Assembly: GCF_025822765.1 (NCBI RefSeq)
Contig: NZ_JACKUK010000029.1
Location: forward strand, 62,001-126,000
Reading direction: 5' to 3'
Length of the DNA stretch: 64,000 nucleotides
From: Mycobacterium barrassiae
GTDB lineage: Bacteria; Actinomycetota; Actinomycetes; Mycobacteriales; Mycobacteriaceae
The notes under the pieces: generated by a model
Seen by the model: the letters and a program-made list of their open reading frames with translations, nothing else
Told to the model about the DNA's origin: nothing
The model's database searches: none
In this document: in pieces, positions 7,878 through 16,225 of the stretch
How positions within the stretch are numbered: the stretch's first letter is position 1
Layout of the letters: each line of letters begins with the position of its first letter
Made by a program: the position numbers and the translations under genes

Positions 7878-8785
7878 GCGCGCCGCGCGCGACGCTGGAG
7901 ATTCTCCAGTCGGGACCGCTGGCACTGATCGAGGATCTCGGCAGGCCGGGGCTTGCCCACATGGGGGTGAGTCGGTCCGGTGCCGCCGACCGACGTTCGC
8001 ACACCCTGGCCAATCGGCTGGTCGCCAACCCGGGTGGGTTCGCCACCATCGAGGTGACGTTCGGCGGGCTGACGGCGCGGGTACGCGGCGGCGGTAAGGA
8101 GGGGGTCGCGATCGCGGTCACCGGGGCGGACACCGATCCCGCGGTCAACGGGGTTCCGTTCGGCACGAACAGCATTCACTACGCCCGTGACGGCGAGGTC
8201 ATCACGCTCGGCGCGCCCCACTCCGGGCTGCGGACCTACCTGGCGGTGCACGGCGGCATCGACGTCGAACCGGTGCTCGGGTCGCGTTCCTACGACGTCA
8301 TGTCGGCGATCGGGCCGCTGCCGCTCACCCCGGGCGACGTGCTGCCGATCGGTGAGCACCGCGACGACGAGTTCCCCGAGTTGGATCAGGCGCCGGTGGC
8401 GGCGATCGAAGACGACGTGCTCGAGCTGATGGTGGTGCCGGGGCCCCGCGACGACTGGTTCGTCGACCCGGACGTGCTGATCCGCACCAACTGGCAGGCC
8501 ACCAACAAGAGCGATCGCGTCGGGATGCGGCTGGTCGGTATGCCGCTGGAGTACCGGTGGCCGGACCGCCAGCTGCCGAGCGAAGGAGCGACGCGCGGCG
8601 CAATTCAGGTGCCGCCGAACGGGTTTCCGGTGATCCTCGGTCCGGATCACCCGGTCACCGGCGGGTACCCGGTGATCGGCGTGGTCGCCGACGAGGACAT
8701 CGATCGGGCCGCCCAGATCCGACCAGGACAGACGGTGCGGATGCATTGGTCGCGGCCCCGTCGTCCGTTCGAAGGCACTGCATAG
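7874..8785 (+). CDS. pxpC: 5-oxoprolinase subunit PxpC (KipA-like)
   Basis: A 303-residue PxpC/KipA protein (biotin-dependent carboxyltransferase-like domain AHS2). It opens with [19 protein letters not shown] and [14 protein letters not shown] and includes [11 protein letters not shown] and a late [19 protein letters not shown], the order found in the family. It acts as the second half of the PxpBC complex. The ATG at 7874 overlaps the pxpB stop; the longer upstream frame lies inside pxpB. It is followed 27 bases later by the acetyltransferase gene. Confidence 0.9.
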   Translation: MSAPRATLEILQSGPLALIEDLGRPGLAHMGVSRSGAADRRSHTLANRLVANPGGFATIEVTFGGLTARVRGGGKEGVAIAVTGADTDPAVNGVPFGTNSIHYARDGEVITLGAPHSGLRTYLAVHGGIDVEPVLGSRSYDVMSAIGPLPLTPGDVLPIGEHRDDEFPELDQAPVAAIEDDVLELMVVPGPRDDWFVDPDVLIRTNWQATNKSDRVGMRLVGMPLEYRWPDRQLPSEGATRGAIQVPPNGFPVILGPDHPVTGGYPVIGVVADEDIDRAAQIRPGQTVRMHWSRPRRPFEGTA

Positions 8786-8803
8786 GTCGCCGTCTGCTGG
8801 TAG

Positions 8804-9403
<600 letters not shown>

Positions 9404-9448
9404 CCGGCAGAAGCTCACATCTGCTGCGGCAACCGCGTGAGGGGAAGT

Positions 9449-9468
9449 TCACGGCAGGGTCACGGCAG
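9449..9468 (+). repeat. Direct repeat TCACGGCAG x2 upstream of nnaR
   Basis: TCACGGCAG at 9449-9457 and 9460-9468, an 11-bp period (one helical turn), in the nnaR promoter region. This spacing suits a side-by-side regulator site. Confidence 0.5.
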
Positions 9469-9490
9469 TGCACTTCCGGGCAATAAAGTG

Positions 9491-9511
9491 TCCATAACCT
9501 GGCGTTATGGA
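9491..9511. promoter_or_regulatory. 21-bp palindrome in the nnaR promoter region
   Basis: TCCATAAC-CTGGC-GTTATGGA, 8-bp perfect arms with a 5-bp spacer, 75 bases before the nnaR ATG. Candidate operator for NnaR itself or for the nitrogen regulator GlnR; assignment is inference. Confidence 0.5.
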
Positions 9512-9586
9512 TTGCCGACGACCCCTGACACGTCCAGGCAATGACCAAGTAATCAGCCGGAAACACGAGCTGAATACACAGGTGTC

Positions 9587-10735
9587 ATGAGTGAGCCTGA
9601 CTGGGCACCGCTCACCGGATTTCGGGTGGCGGTGACATCCGCCCGCCGCGCCGAAGAACTGAGCGCGCTGCTGCAACGCCGCGGCGCCACCGTGACGAGC
9701 GCGGCGGCGATCGCGATGGTGCCGCTTCCGGACGACGACGCGCTGCGCACCCACACCGAAGCACTGATCGAGGTGCCGCCGGACATCGTGATCGCGACCA
9801 CCGGCATCGGGTTTCGCGGATGGGTCGCTGCAGCTGACGGCTGGGGACTGGCCGGTGACCTGATCGAGGCGTTGAGCAAGGCGCGCATAGTGTCGCGCGG
9901 GCCGAAGGCGACCGGTGCGCTGCGTGCCGCGGGACTGCCCGAGGAATGGTCACCCGATTCGGAGTCGTCGCGCGAACTCCTGCACTACCTCGTCGACGGC
10001 GGTATCGCAGGGCAGCGCATCGCGGTGCAACTGCACGGTGCGACCGAGGACTGGGACCCCTACCCGGAGTTCCTCGACGAATTGCGCGCGGCCGGTGCCG
10101 AAGTGGTGCCGATCCGGGTGTACCGGTGGCGGCCCGCGCCCCGCAACGGAGACTTCGACCAACTCGTGGCAGGCATCGCGGAGGAGAAGTTCGACGCGGT
10201 GAGCTTCACCTCCGCGCCGGCAGTCGCCTCGGTGTTGATGCGGGCGATGGAGATGGGCATCGAGGACCAGGTGCTTTCGGCGCTGCGCACCAATGTGCAT
10301 GCGATGTGCGTGGGTCCGGTGACGGCCCGGCCGCTGGTACGCCTCGGCGTGCCGACGTCCGCTCCGGAACGAATGAGGTTGGGCGCCTTGGCCCGACACA
10401 TCACCGACGAACTCCCGCTGTTGTGCTCCCGCAAGTTGCAGGTGGCCGGCCACCTGCTGGAGATCCGCGGCACCTGCGTGATGGTGGACGGCGACGTCAA
10501 GGCGGTGTCACCGGCGGGAATGGCCACAATTCGGGCGCTCGCACATCACCCCGGGGCGGTGGTGTCGCGCAACAAATTGCTTTCCGCGCTGCCCGGCAGC
10601 GGTACCGATACCCACGCCGTCGAGACAGCGGTCCTGCGACTTCGAACTGCACTGGGGGACAAGAACATCGTGTCGACCGTCGTCAAGCGCGGCTACCGAC
10701 TCGCGATCGACGAGGAACTGGCGCACGCACTATGA
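9587..10735 (+). CDS. nnaR: NnaR-like nitrite/nitrate assimilation regulator (HemD domain + winged helix)
   Basis: A 382-residue fusion. Residues ~5-265 are a uroporphyrinogen-III synthase (HemD)-like domain (GFRVAVTSARRAEELSALL, later DAVSFTSAPAVASVL). Residues ~270-375 form an OmpR-type winged helix ending with TAVLRLRTALGDKNIVSTVVKRGYRL. Proteins of this design (Rv0260c, M. smegmatis NnaR) act with GlnR to control nirBD and nitrate transport. The HemD part may sense a tetrapyrrole or be a structural relic. The stop overlaps the chelatase gene (ATGA). The nitrite reductase genes lie 2 kb away on the other strand, which fits. Confidence 0.88.
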   Translation: MSEPDWAPLTGFRVAVTSARRAEELSALLQRRGATVTSAAAIAMVPLPDDDALRTHTEALIEVPPDIVIATTGIGFRGWVAAADGWGLAGDLIEALSKARIVSRGPKATGALRAAGLPEEWSPDSESSRELLHYLVDGGIAGQRIAVQLHGATEDWDPYPEFLDELRAAGAEVVPIRVYRWRPAPRNGDFDQLVAGIAEEKFDAVSFTSAPAVASVLMRAMEMGIEDQVLSALRTNVHAMCVGPVTARPLVRLGVPTSAPERMRLGALARHITDELPLLCSRKLQVAGHLLEIRGTCVMVDGDVKAVSPAGMATIRALAHHPGAVVSRNKLLSALPGSGTDTHAVETAVLRLRTALGDKNIVSTVVKRGYRLAIDEELAHAL

Positions 10736-11424
10736 GTTTTCCCGCCGCACACGTACTGGTGGCGCACGGCACCCGCAAACAATCCGGAATCGCGCTCATC
10801 GGCGACCTGGCGCACAGCGTCTCGATGACGCTGGGGACAGGTGTGCACGTCGCGTTCGTCGACGTGCTCGGTCCGACGCCCAGCGAGGTGCTGCGCGAAC
10901 TCGATGCGCCCGCTGTCGTGGTACCGGCGTTTTTGTCCCGCGGCTACCACGTCAACACCGATATCCCTGAGCATGTGGCGGCGAGCGGACATCCCGATGT
11001 CGTGATCGCCGATGCGCTGGGGCCCAGCCCGCAGCTCGGTCACATCCTGGCTGACCGACTCGTCGAATGTGGTTGGAGGCCAGGTGATTCAGTGGTCCTC
11101 GCGGCGGCGGGAACCTCCAATCCGCTGGCGCAATCCGATCTCAAGCGGGTCGCAGCGCTGCTGTCGGCGGTCATCGGCGATCGAGTGGAGCTCGCCTTCG
11201 CCGCGACCGGGGAACCCACCGTCGCCGACGCGGTGGCGCGCCTTCGCCGGCGCGGTGCCCGCCGGGTGGTCGTGGCGTCATACCTGCTGTCGGACGGGCT
11301 CTTTCAGGATCGCCTGCGGTGCAGCGGGGCAGATCTCGTTACCGAGCCGCTGGGGTCGCATCCGTCGATGGCACGGTTGATCGTCAGCCGGTTCCGCCGC
11401 GCGCGGTTGCCGATCGCGGTGTAG
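10732..11424 (+). CDS. Sirohydrochlorin chelatase (CbiX/SirB family)
   Basis: A 230-residue class II chelatase with two tandem CbiX-like halves. The first has HVLVAHGTRKQSG with the metal-binding His12 and the conserved LSRGYHVNTDIPEH; the second half runs GDSVVLAAAGTSNP to RVVVASYLLSDGLF. It inserts Fe(II) (or Co) into sirohydrochlorin; here siroheme for NirB is the obvious product. The ATG overlaps the nnaR stop, so regulator and cofactor enzyme are made together. Corresponds to Rv0259c. Confidence 0.9.
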   Translation: MSFPAAHVLVAHGTRKQSGIALIGDLAHSVSMTLGTGVHVAFVDVLGPTPSEVLRELDAPAVVVPAFLSRGYHVNTDIPEHVAASGHPDVVIADALGPSPQLGHILADRLVECGWRPGDSVVLAAAGTSNPLAQSDLKRVAALLSAVIGDRVELAFAATGEPTVADAVARLRRRGARRVVVASYLLSDGLFQDRLRCSGADLVTEPLGSHPSMARLIVSRFRRARLPIAV

Positions 11425-11440
11425 GGGTCCCCTTCCCTGC

Positions 11441-11500
11441 GCGAGCAGACACAAAGTGTGCCGACACGCCGACAATTTTGGTCACTTTGCGACTGCTCGC
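11441..11500. repeat. Stem-loop repeat, copy 1
   Basis: Arm GCGAGCAGACACAAAGTG (11441-11458), 24-base loop, arm CACTTTGCGACTGCTCGC (11483-11500); 16 of 18 bases pair. A structure with the same arm sequence and the same 24-base loop occurs at 57234-57293. It follows the chelatase stop by 16 bases and could end its transcript. Mycobacterial genomes are thought to carry many related intergenic palindromes; extent of this family is not checked. Confidence 0.75.
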
Positions 11501-11544
11501 GGTAAAGCCGGCTCTTTGCTTTTGGAAGGAGCGGTCGTATTCCG

Positions 11545-11571
11545 GGTTTGTAGCGCCAGACCGACGGGTAC
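11545..11571 (+). promoter_or_regulatory. SigF-type promoter for the SOD-like lipoprotein
   Basis: GGTTT (11545-11549), 16-base spacer, GGGTAC (11566-11571) matches the mycobacterial sigma-F consensus GGTTT-n15-17-GGGTA. The expected start site is only a few bases before the ATG at 11582, giving a nearly leaderless mRNA and explaining the lack of a ribosome site next to that ATG. Confidence 0.6.
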
Positions 11572-11581
11572 GCGCGCTCTC

Positions 11582-12361
11582 ATGATCAAGCATGTCACCG
11601 CCGCCATCGCTTTAATTGCCGCTCCCGTAACCGTTTTGAGCGGCTGCGCGAACCAGTCCGCCGACGATTCGTCGACAACGACCACATCGGGACCGGCGTC
11701 CAGCGCGCAAGCTCTGACCACCCAGCTGAAGACGGCCGACGGCGAGCCTGTCGCCGATGCGACGATCGACTTCACCAGCGGATACGCCACAGTGACCGTC
11801 GAGACCGTCGGCACCGGCATCCTCTCCCCCGGACTGCACGGTCTTCACATCCATGCCATCGGCACGTGCGAAGGCGATTTCACCTCGGCGGGCGACCACT
11901 TCCAGGCGCCCGGGCATACCGGCGAGCCCGCGAGCGGGGATCTGCCGTCGCTGCTCGTGCGCTCGGACGGGGCGGGCAAGCTCGTCGCCACCAGTGACGG
12001 CTTCACCGAGGATCAACTCAAGGGCCCGGACGGCTCGGCAATCGTGCTGCACCAGGGCACCGGCATGGGCGCCGAGGATCCCGCCGCCGAGCAGCGGCTC
12101 GCCTGCGGCGTCCTGAGCCCTGCGAGTGGCGCGACCACATCCGTGTCGACCTCGACATCGACCGTCACCACGACCGCAGCCCCGGTGGTTCCACCCGAGA
12201 CCACCACAGTTCCACCCGCGACGGTCACCGAGACGACGTCACCGGCCGAGACGACGACCAGTGTCGTTCCCACCACGAGTACCAGCACCGTCACCGTGAT
12301 CCAGCCCCCGGAGATCCCGGAGATCACCGTGCCGCCGCTGCCCGGCCCTGACGGCGGTTGA
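11582..12361 (+). CDS. Cu/Zn superoxide dismutase-like lipoprotein with Thr/Pro-rich tail
   Basis: A 259-residue lipoprotein. The signal peptide ends LSGC (Cys22). Residues ~45-180 are a SodC domain: GLHIHAIGTC supplies the two first copper histidines, AGDHFQAPGHTGEP the next, IVLHQGTGMG the fourth, and QRLACGVL the active-site arginine. The stretch between the last copper histidine and that arginine is only about 18 residues, much shorter than in M. tuberculosis SodC, so the electrostatic and dimer loop is missing. The ASGDL segment lacks the usual zinc His, as in mycobacterial SodC. The last ~80 residues are Thr/Ser/Pro/Val repeats, probably a wall-spanning linker. It may detoxify superoxide or simply bind copper. 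Confidence 0.8.
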   Translation: MIKHVTAAIALIAAPVTVLSGCANQSADDSSTTTTSGPASSAQALTTQLKTADGEPVADATIDFTSGYATVTVETVGTGILSPGLHGLHIHAIGTCEGDFTSAGDHFQAPGHTGEPASGDLPSLLVRSDGAGKLVATSDGFTEDQLKGPDGSAIVLHQGTGMGAEDPAAEQRLACGVLSPASGATTSVSTSTSTVTTTAAPVVPPETTTVPPATVTETTSPAETTTSVVPTTSTSTVTVIQPPEIPEITVPPLPGPDGG

Positions 12362-12372
12362 TCCGCGGCGGG

Positions 12373-12717
12373 TCAGGCGCCGATCTGTACGTCCCCGTCC
12401 ACGATCCGGGTGGGATACACCGGGAGCGCGACATCGGGGTCGTCGAGGCAGACCCCGTCATCGAGACCGAACGCCTGCTTCTTGATCGGTGACTGCACGG
12501 TCGGACGGCCACCGCGGTCGCCGACGATTCCGCGCGACATCACCGCCGCGCCGGAGAACGGATCGATGTTGCCCACCGCATACAGGGTGCCGTCGTCGAG
12601 CCGGAACAGCGCCGCCTGCACACCGCCGGGAAGCAGCACGCCCACACCTCGGCACGGCATCAGGTGGTCGTAGGCACACGCGGTCGTCCATACCTGAACA
12701 TCGTTGACAAGAGTCAT
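12373..12717 (-). CDS. nirD: Nitrite reductase small subunit NirD
   Basis: A 114-residue Rieske-like protein (MTLVNDVQVWTTACAYDHLM start; NIDPFSGAAVMSRGIVGD in the middle). As in other assimilatory NirD proteins, the Rieske fold is present but the Cys-His cluster ligands are not. It partners NirB in NADH-dependent reduction of nitrite to ammonium in the cytosol. The ATG overlaps the nirB stop (ATGA at 12714-12717), so the two are translated together. The alternative upstream frame lies inside nirB and is not used. Convergent with the SOD-like gene, 11 bases away. Confidence 0.92.
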   Translation of the reverse strand: MTLVNDVQVWTTACAYDHLMPCRGVGVLLPGGVQAALFRLDDGTLYAVGNIDPFSGAAVMSRGIVGDRGGRPTVQSPIKKQAFGLDDGVCLDDPDVALPVYPTRIVDGDVQIGA

Positions 12718-15263
12718 TTTTGAGGCACCTTCGGCAATCCGATGGGAACTTTGCGGCCTGACCGCTGCGTGAACTCGACGGTCGGGTCGGCGACGTCGGG
12801 AGCGTTGACGAACGACACGAACCTCGAGAGTTTCTCCGGATCCTCGAGGACGCCTTTCCACTCGCACGCATACCCCTCGATGTGGCGCGCGATGGCCGCC
12901 TCGAATTCCTCGGCGAGACCGAGGGAGTCGTTGCAGACGACGTCGCGCAGATGGTCCAACCCACCTTCGAGGCTCTCGACCCACGGCGCGGTGCGCTGCA
13001 GCCGGTCGGCGGTGCGGATGTAGAACATGAGGAACCGGTCGATGTAGCGGACCAGCGTCTCGTCGTCGAGATCGCTAGCGAGCAGCTGGGCGTGTTTGGG
13101 GGTCATGCCGCCGTTGCCGCCGACATAGAGGTTCCAGCCCGTCTCGGTCGCGATGACCCCGACGTCCTTACCCCGCGCCTCGGCGCATTCGCGCGCGCAA
13201 CCCGAGACACCCATCTTGATCTTGTGCGGTGCCCGCAGGCCGCGGTACCGCAGCTCGAGGTTGATGGCCATCTGCACCGAATCCTGTTGGCCGTACCGGC
13301 ACCAGTCGCTGCCCACACAGCTCTTCACTGTCCGCAGTGCCTTGCCGTAGGCGTGGCCCGACTCCATCCCGCCCTCGACCAGTCGCCGCCAGATCTCGGG
13401 CAGCTGGTCGACGCGGGCACCGAACATGTCGATGCGCTGCCCGCCGGTGATCTTGGTGTACAGGTCGAAATCCCTTGCGATCTCGCCGATGAGGATCAAC
13501 TGCTCGGGAGTGATGTCGCCGCCGGGTACGCGCGGCACGATCGAGTAGCTGCCGTTCTTCTGGATGTTGGCTAGGAAGTGGTCGTTGCTGTCCTGCAGCG
13601 ACGCCTGTTCACCGTCGAGAATGTGATCGGAGCTCGTCGACGCCAAAATGGACGCGACGGCGGGTTTACAGATGTCGCAACCCTTTCCGGTGCCGAACCG
13701 CTCGATCAGACCCGAGAAGGTGCGAATCGATGTCGCGGTGATGATCTCGAAAAGCTCTGCGCGCGAATGGCTGAAGTGTTCGCACAGTGCCTTGGACTGC
13801 TCGACGCCCTCGGCCTCCAGCAGCTGTTTGAGCAGCGGGACGCACGAGCCGCAGGACGTGCCCGCCAGCGTGCACTTCTTCAATTCCGGCACGTCGCAGC
13901 AGCCACCCGCGATGGCCTCGGTCAGATCGCCCTTGGTGACGTTGTTGCACGAGCAGATCTGCGCGGCGGCCGGCAGCGCACCGACGCCCAGTCCCCCGCC
14001 GCCTTCGGATCCGGCCGGCGCGATCAGCGCCAACGCGTCGCCCGGCAGCTGCTCACCGACCATCGGTCGCAGCACACCGTACGCCGACGCGTCGCCCACG
14101 AGGATGCCGCCAAGCAGCGTCTTCGCGTCGTCGGAGAGCACCAGTTTGGCGTAGGTCTGGTTGACGGCGTCGTTGATCGCCACCTCCAGGCAGTCCGGGG
14201 TGGTGCCCATCGCATCGCCGAAGCTGGCCACGTCGACCCCGAGCAGCTTGAGCTTGGTCGACATGTCGGCCTCGGGGAACTCGGCTTCACCGCCGAGCAA
14301 CCGGTCGGCGACCACTTCGGCGCTGGTGTAGCCGGGACCGACGAGGCCGTAGCAGCGGCCCTCGATCGCCGCGACCTCACCGACGGCGTAGATGTTGGGA
14401 TCCATTGTGGCGCAGGACAGATCGGTGAGCACGCCGCCCCGCTCCGCGAGGGCCAATCCGGCGTCACGGGCCAGTTCGTCGCGGGGCCGCACACCTGCCG
14501 CGAAGACCACCACGCCGGTGTCGATGAACGTCCCATCGCTCAGCGCCACGCGCACCGAGTCGTTGTCGGCGGACCGCCGGACCGGGCGATTCCGTTGCGA
14601 CGGAGCGATACTCTCCGTTCCCACCCCGGTGTGCACCGTGATCCCCAGCTCACCGATCATCCGCCCCAGCAGTGCTCCGCCGGCCTCATCGAGCTGCTGA
14701 GCCATCAGCCGCGGCGCCATCTCGACGACGTGCGCCTGCAGCCCGAATGAGCGCAGGGCGTTGGCGGCCTCCAGGCCCAGCAGGCCGCCGCCGATGACCA
14801 CGCCGACCGGGGTGCCCTGATCGACGGCGCGTCGCGCACTCGCGCGGATCGCGTCGAGGTCGTCGAGCGTGCGATACACGTGGCAGGCAGGCAGATCGCG
14901 TCCGGGCACCGGAGGGACGAACGCATAGGAACCGGTGGCCAGCACCAGCGCGTCGTAGTCGACTCGGTCGCCTGCCGCGGTCGTGACGGATTTGGCGGTC
15001 CGGTCGATGGCGGTGACGGGACTGCCCAACCGGGTCTCGACGAGGTCGTCGCCGGGATAGGCGTTGCCCGGCAGCGCCAGCAGCCCGCGGTCCCAGTGTT
15101 CGGTGTATGAGGTGAGGCCGACGCGGTCGTAGGCGGCGTCGGCCTCCTCGGCGAGCACGGTCACCCGCCATTCACCGGCGCTGTCGCGCGAACGCAACGC
15201 CTCGACGAACCGATGACCGACCATGCCGTGGCCGACGACCACGACGTTCCTTTGAGAACGCAT
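12714..15263 (-). CDS. nirB: Assimilatory nitrite reductase [NAD(P)H] large subunit NirB
   Basis: An 849-residue multidomain reductase. The N-terminus has the FAD/NAD fold (VVVVGHGMVGHRFVEAL, later VGVVIGGGLLGLEAANAL). A BFD-like [2Fe-2S] domain carries CSCNNVTKGD and CTLAGTSCGSC around residues 420-460. The C-terminal sulfite/nitrite reductase half has the siroheme/[4Fe-4S] cysteines in CVGSDWCRYG and GVSGCARECAE. It reduces nitrite to ammonium with six electrons. The start at 15263 (MRSQRN) gives the usual NirB N-terminus and length (about 850); a longer in-frame extension to 15392 is unlikely. Regulator NnaR and the siroheme chelatase are encoded nearby. Confidence 0.94.
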   Translation of the reverse strand: MRSQRNVVVVGHGMVGHRFVEALRSRDSAGEWRVTVLAEEADAAYDRVGLTSYTEHWDRGLLALPGNAYPGDDLVETRLGSPVTAIDRTAKSVTTAAGDRVDYDALVLATGSYAFVPPVPGRDLPACHVYRTLDDLDAIRASARRAVDQGTPVGVVIGGGLLGLEAANALRSFGLQAHVVEMAPRLMAQQLDEAGGALLGRMIGELGITVHTGVGTESIAPSQRNRPVRRSADNDSVRVALSDGTFIDTGVVVFAAGVRPRDELARDAGLALAERGGVLTDLSCATMDPNIYAVGEVAAIEGRCYGLVGPGYTSAEVVADRLLGGEAEFPEADMSTKLKLLGVDVASFGDAMGTTPDCLEVAINDAVNQTYAKLVLSDDAKTLLGGILVGDASAYGVLRPMVGEQLPGDALALIAPAGSEGGGGLGVGALPAAAQICSCNNVTKGDLTEAIAGGCCDVPELKKCTLAGTSCGSCVPLLKQLLEAEGVEQSKALCEHFSHSRAELFEIITATSIRTFSGLIERFGTGKGCDICKPAVASILASTSSDHILDGEQASLQDSNDHFLANIQKNGSYSIVPRVPGGDITPEQLILIGEIARDFDLYTKITGGQRIDMFGARVDQLPEIWRRLVEGGMESGHAYGKALRTVKSCVGSDWCRYGQQDSVQMAINLELRYRGLRAPHKIKMGVSGCARECAEARGKDVGVIATETGWNLYVGGNGGMTPKHAQLLASDLDDETLVRYIDRFLMFYIRTADRLQRTAPWVESLEGGLDHLRDVVCNDSLGLAEEFEAAIARHIEGYACEWKGVLEDPEKLSRFVSFVNAPDVADPTVEFTQRSGRKVPIGLPKVPQK

Positions 15264-15389
15264 GTCGCAGAGGCTAGGCACGCGATATTGCCGCAATGTG
15301 CCCTTGTGTGAAGCGGCCATCACGGTGTGCTCACTGTCGTCGGGCACCCGATGTGAGCGAGTTCGCTGACGGCGAACGCCCAGCTGGAA

Positions 15390-15410
15390 CATGAGCGTGG
15401 TCGACTCAAG
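15390..15410. promoter_or_regulatory. HspR-type (HAIR) operator upstream of hsp20
   Basis: CATGAGC-GTGGTCG-ACTCAAG fits CTTGAGT-n7-ACTCAAG with a perfect right arm and 5 of 7 bases in the left arm, 64 bases before the hsp20 ATG. M. tuberculosis acr2, in the same position beside nirB, is a known HspR target. The gap to nirB (15264-15474) also holds a short palindrome, ATTGC-C-GCAAT at 15287-15297. Confidence 0.6.
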
Positions 15411-15474
15411 TTATAGCGGGTGACAGACCGGCATGGTGCCGGTCACGACAACACCCGACAGAGGAGTACAGACG

Positions 15475-15882
15475 ATGAGCAAGGTGACACTGTGGTCGCG
15501 GCCCGCGTGGGATATCGACCGCTGGATCAAGGATGGTGTGTTCGAGGGGTTCACCCCGGCGGCCGAGATCGTGCGCGACGGTGACGACGCCGTCGTCCGT
15601 CTCGAACTGCCCGGAGTGGACGTCGACAAGGACGTCACCGTCGAGGTCGATCGCGGCCATCTGGTGATTCGTGGCGAGCGCCGCGACGAGCATGCGTCCG
15701 AGGAGAATGGCCGCACGCTGCGTGAGGTGCGTTACGGCTCGTTCCGCCGGTCGTTCAAGCTGCCCGAGAACGCCGCGACCGATGCGATCTCGGCGTCCTA
15801 TGACGCAGGGGTGCTCACGGTACGCGTCGCCGGTGGTCACAGGGGCGCCGAACCGCAGCGCATCGCTATCGAGAGCAAGTAA
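15475..15882 (+). CDS. hsp20: Small heat shock protein Hsp20/Acr2 family
   Basis: A 135-residue alpha-crystallin protein. Residues ~30-120 are the crystallin domain (VRLELPGVDVDKDVTVEVDRGHLVIRGER is its core, written here as key segments LELPGVDVDKDV and LVIRGER), ending with ISASYDAGVLTVRVAGG and a short IAIESK tail. It is an ATP-independent holdase for unfolding proteins. The ATG at 15475 follows GAGGAG at 15461-15466 with good spacing; the frame upstream has only a weaker candidate start. Divergent from nirB behind an HspR-like site. Matches Rv0251c. Confidence 0.92.
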   Translation: MSKVTLWSRPAWDIDRWIKDGVFEGFTPAAEIVRDGDDAVVRLELPGVDVDKDVTVEVDRGHLVIRGERRDEHASEENGRTLREVRYGSFRRSFKLPENAATDAISASYDAGVLTVRVAGGHRGAEPQRIAIESK

Positions 15883-15918
15883 TACCTCGACACGAGAGCC
15901 GGTGGGACCCTTGGGGTT

Positions 15919-16215
15919 TCACCGGCTTTGCGTTGTCGGCTGGTCGGGGCGTGGGCTGGGAGGGGGAGGCGGGTTGTACTCGCTGGTCTCCACTCTCGGC
16001 ACCGTGTAACTGGTGGTGGTCGTCGTCGAGGCCGTGGTGTACGTCGACGGAGTGACCGACGACGTCGGAATCGAGACCGTTGCGGGCACCTTGGCCGAAT
16101 CCGAGGTGCGCATCACCGCATAGACGAGGATCGCCAGCAGGATCAGCCCCGCCACGCCGCCGGCCACGACGAGCGACCGCTCGTCGAACCAGATCGGCTC
16201 GTCATCGCCCGCCAC
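15919..16215 (-). CDS. Small single-pass membrane protein with Thr/Pro-rich tail
   Basis: A 98-residue protein: a short acidic cytosolic start (VAGDDEPIWFDERS), one transmembrane helix (VVAGGVAGLILLAILVYAVM, about residues 16-36), then a Ser/Thr-rich and PPPPPSPRP tail expected outside the cell. The GTG at 16215 is chosen since it puts the WFDERS motif at the start and begins 10 bases after the lyase-family gene on the same strand. No enzymatic domain. Function unknown; many mycobacterial anchors and sigma-factor partners have this layout but lack of a second domain leaves it unassigned. Confidence 0.65.
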   Translation of the reverse strand: MAGDDEPIWFDERSLVVAGGVAGLILLAILVYAVMRTSDSAKVPATVSIPTSSVTPSTYTTASTTTTTSYTVPRVETSEYNPPPPPSPRPDQPTTQSR

Positions 16216-16225
16216 AGGCGGAATG

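Noticed and set aside
13578-14750. 390-residue plus-strand frame inside nirB
   Set aside because: Antisense to well-conserved NirB; composition typical of a shadow frame.
12714-15392. Longer NirB start at 15392
   Set aside because: The extra 43 residues do not resemble NirB and extend through the promoter region shared with hsp20.
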